A program made the position numbers and the translations under genes. The notes beneath the pieces are model-generated. The model had not been told where the DNA came from. It searched no databases and worked only from the letters and a program-made list of their open reading frames with translations. Below are positions 63,083 through 64,000 of a stretch of 64,000 nt of DNA, piece by piece (the first letter of the stretch is position 1; each line of letters starts with the position of its first letter). Source of the DNA: Methanothermococcus thermolithotrophicus DSM 2095 (lineage in GTDB: Archaea; AGJL01; Methanococci; Methanococcales; Methanococcaceae); contig NZ_OX296583.1 of the NCBI RefSeq assembly GCF_946463545.1, forward strand, positions 496,001 through 560,000. Direction: 5' to 3'.

Positions 63083-64000
63083 TTACATCTCAACAAATAT
63101 GTCTTTTCCTTTTTTCATTGCACTTAAGAGCTCTTTTCCAATGGATGTTTTTTTGTTTAATTTTACAGTACCATTTGAACTTACGGTAGCAGAGCAGAGA
63201 TATTCTCCATCAATATAAATTTTAATATTCGCTCCAACAAAATCCTCCCCTGCATCTACAACGATATGTTTTCCAGTCTCAATTAATCTTGTAGTTTCAT
63301 AATCGCTCATATATTCGTACTTATCAACTTCTTCATCATAATGACCTTGAGTTTCAGCTCCAGAATCTGAACCCAATTCTCTAACACTTATTTTTAATCC
63401 TATTATATCTTCCAGCTTGGATATTTCCTTTCCCCCTTTTCCTATAATTGAAGGAATGTACTTCTCATGAACTCTAAGTTCAATTGTATCGTTGCCCAAT
63501 ATTTTAATCTCAGGTTTTGCCTTTTTTGGAATGTATGGTTTCAAAGCCTTCTTTATATTTTCTTCGGCATATTTGTAAACTGGAGGTACTTCGCTAATTT
63601 CTTCTTCCTTTATAGGCATGACTACAACCTGTTCCCCATAGGTGTATATCTCGTATTCGGGTTTTTTTGTTACAAAGTCTTTAATTTCAATAACAGGCCT
63701 TGCCAAATCTGCCTCTTTCATTCCATGCGGAACTTTAACTGTAAAGCCCACTTCATAAACCTTTTCAATTTTTCCATCTTGAATAAATACAACAGTATCT
63801 ACAATCTGAGGAATTATACCGAGCTCTACTCTACCTATGAGTCTCTGTATAGCATCTATTGGCTTTGAAGCATGAACTACCCCAACCATTCCAACTCCTG
63901 CCATTCTCATATCTGCAAATATTTCAAAGTCCCTTGTCTTTCTGACTTCATCGTATATTGTGTAATCAGGCCTTACTAAAAGTAAAATATCGCAGGTTTT
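63083..64000 (-). CDS. PIN/ATPase/KH-domain protein, partial
   Basis: The window shows only the C-terminal 305 residues; the frame runs open through the right edge, so the start is outside. The visible part has the end of a PilT/VirB11-type ATPase (VRKTRDFEIFADMRMAGVGM, then VGVVHASKPIDAIQRLIGRV) and a KH domain (IIGKGGKEISKLEDIIGLKI). The order fits the archaeal PINc-ATPase-KH family (MJ1533 type). A PIN domain would be upstream of 64000 and is not seen. Function is unknown; RNA binding is likely from the KH motif. Confidence 0.82.
   Translation of the reverse strand, partial: KTCDILLLVRPDYTIYDEVRKTRDFEIFADMRMAGVGMVGVVHASKPIDAIQRLIGRVELGIIPQIVDTVVFIQDGKIEKVYEVGFTVKVPHGMKEADLARPVIEIKDFVTKKPEYEIYTYGEQVVVMPIKEEEISEVPPVYKYAEENIKKALKPYIPKKAKPEIKILGNDTIELRVHEKYIPSIIGKGGKEISKLEDIIGLKISVRELGSDSGAETQGHYDEEVDKYEYMSDYETTRLIETGKHIVVDAGEDFVGANIKIYIDGEYLCSATVSSNGTVKLNKKTSIGKELLSAMKKGKDIFVEM

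Overview
The window is AT-rich DNA of a hydrogenotrophic, probably thermophilic methanogen of the order Methanococcales (Methanothermococcus-like is my inference). The signs are: GGTGAT/GGAGG ribosome binding sites throughout, a Kae1-Bud32 fusion, archaeal ThrS, aIF2-beta, aIF5B, NMD3, L15e, RFC small and large subunits, RNase P Rpp30, coenzyme F430 synthesis (CfbD), methanogenesis-marker proteins (Mmp5, Mmp7), and many genes whose closest remembered relatives are Methanocaldococcus jannaschii proteins. Coding density is high. I found no rRNA, tRNA or CRISPR array.

Layout. 1-7600: thrS; a short APC permease behind two tandem inverted-repeat elements; kae1-bud32, marC, hisA and a PfkB nucleoside kinase in one tight run. 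7800-12850: a sodium-dependent NSS transporter with a 31-residue partner, a CBS protein, mmp7 and companions, and a LUD-domain protein. 12890-17800: rfcS and cfbD (minus), a DUF211 gene, a lone TnpB-like gene with an altered RuvC-III motif, and rnp3. 17850-24000: a beta-CASP nuclease, a TatD-like hydrolase, a DJ-1/PfpI gene with a 47-residue membrane protein, a DOMON lipoprotein paired with a four-helix His-rich membrane protein, and AMP phosphorylase. 24050-32900: metG, gap, an HTH protein, a KamA-like radical SAM protein, trm5, rfcL. 32950-38400: DUF447, archaeal shikimate kinase, cbiL with a Cys-rich 52-residue gene, ilvD, and a sparse region with two mini-proteins. 38400-48800: FBP aldolase/phosphatase, mmp5, DUF2111, taw3, DsrE/TusA pair, SWIM protein, two-subunit 2-oxoacid:ferredoxin oxidoreductase, AGOG glycosylase, rubredoxin, hypA, rpl15e. 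49100-64000: aIF2-beta, nmd3, thrB, aldolase, AIR-synthase-like protein, NAC, hypD, CBS-ParB protein, DUF504, RCK-DHH protein, infB, ndk, rubrerythrin, purE, and a partial PIN/ATPase/KH gene at the right edge.

The metabolic genes form a recognisable autotrophic core: gluconeogenesis (gap, aldolase, FBP aldolase/phosphatase), amino acid synthesis (hisA, aroK, ilvD, thrB), purine synthesis and AMP turnover (purE, AMP phosphorylase, nucleoside kinase), tetrapyrrole cofactors (cfbD, cbiL), hydrogenase maturation (hypA, hypD) and oxygen defence (rubrerythrin, rubredoxin).

The unusual material is mainly repetitive DNA. (1) A 66-bp double palindrome (2 x 33 bp) sits in frame inside both metG and trm5, read in two different frames. 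(2) A MITE-like family with termini TATAGTCGTTCTGC has at least six copies plus remnants, all intergenic or touching gene ends. (3) Short multi-hairpin repeats lie beside gene 3' ends, and two loci show direct duplication of the gene tail. (4) At least two further inverted-terminal-repeat types occur once each. Other candidates for new biology are the RuvC-III-altered TnpB, the DOMON/b561-like pair in a lineage usually described as lacking cytochromes, and the Cys-rich mini-protein behind cbiL.
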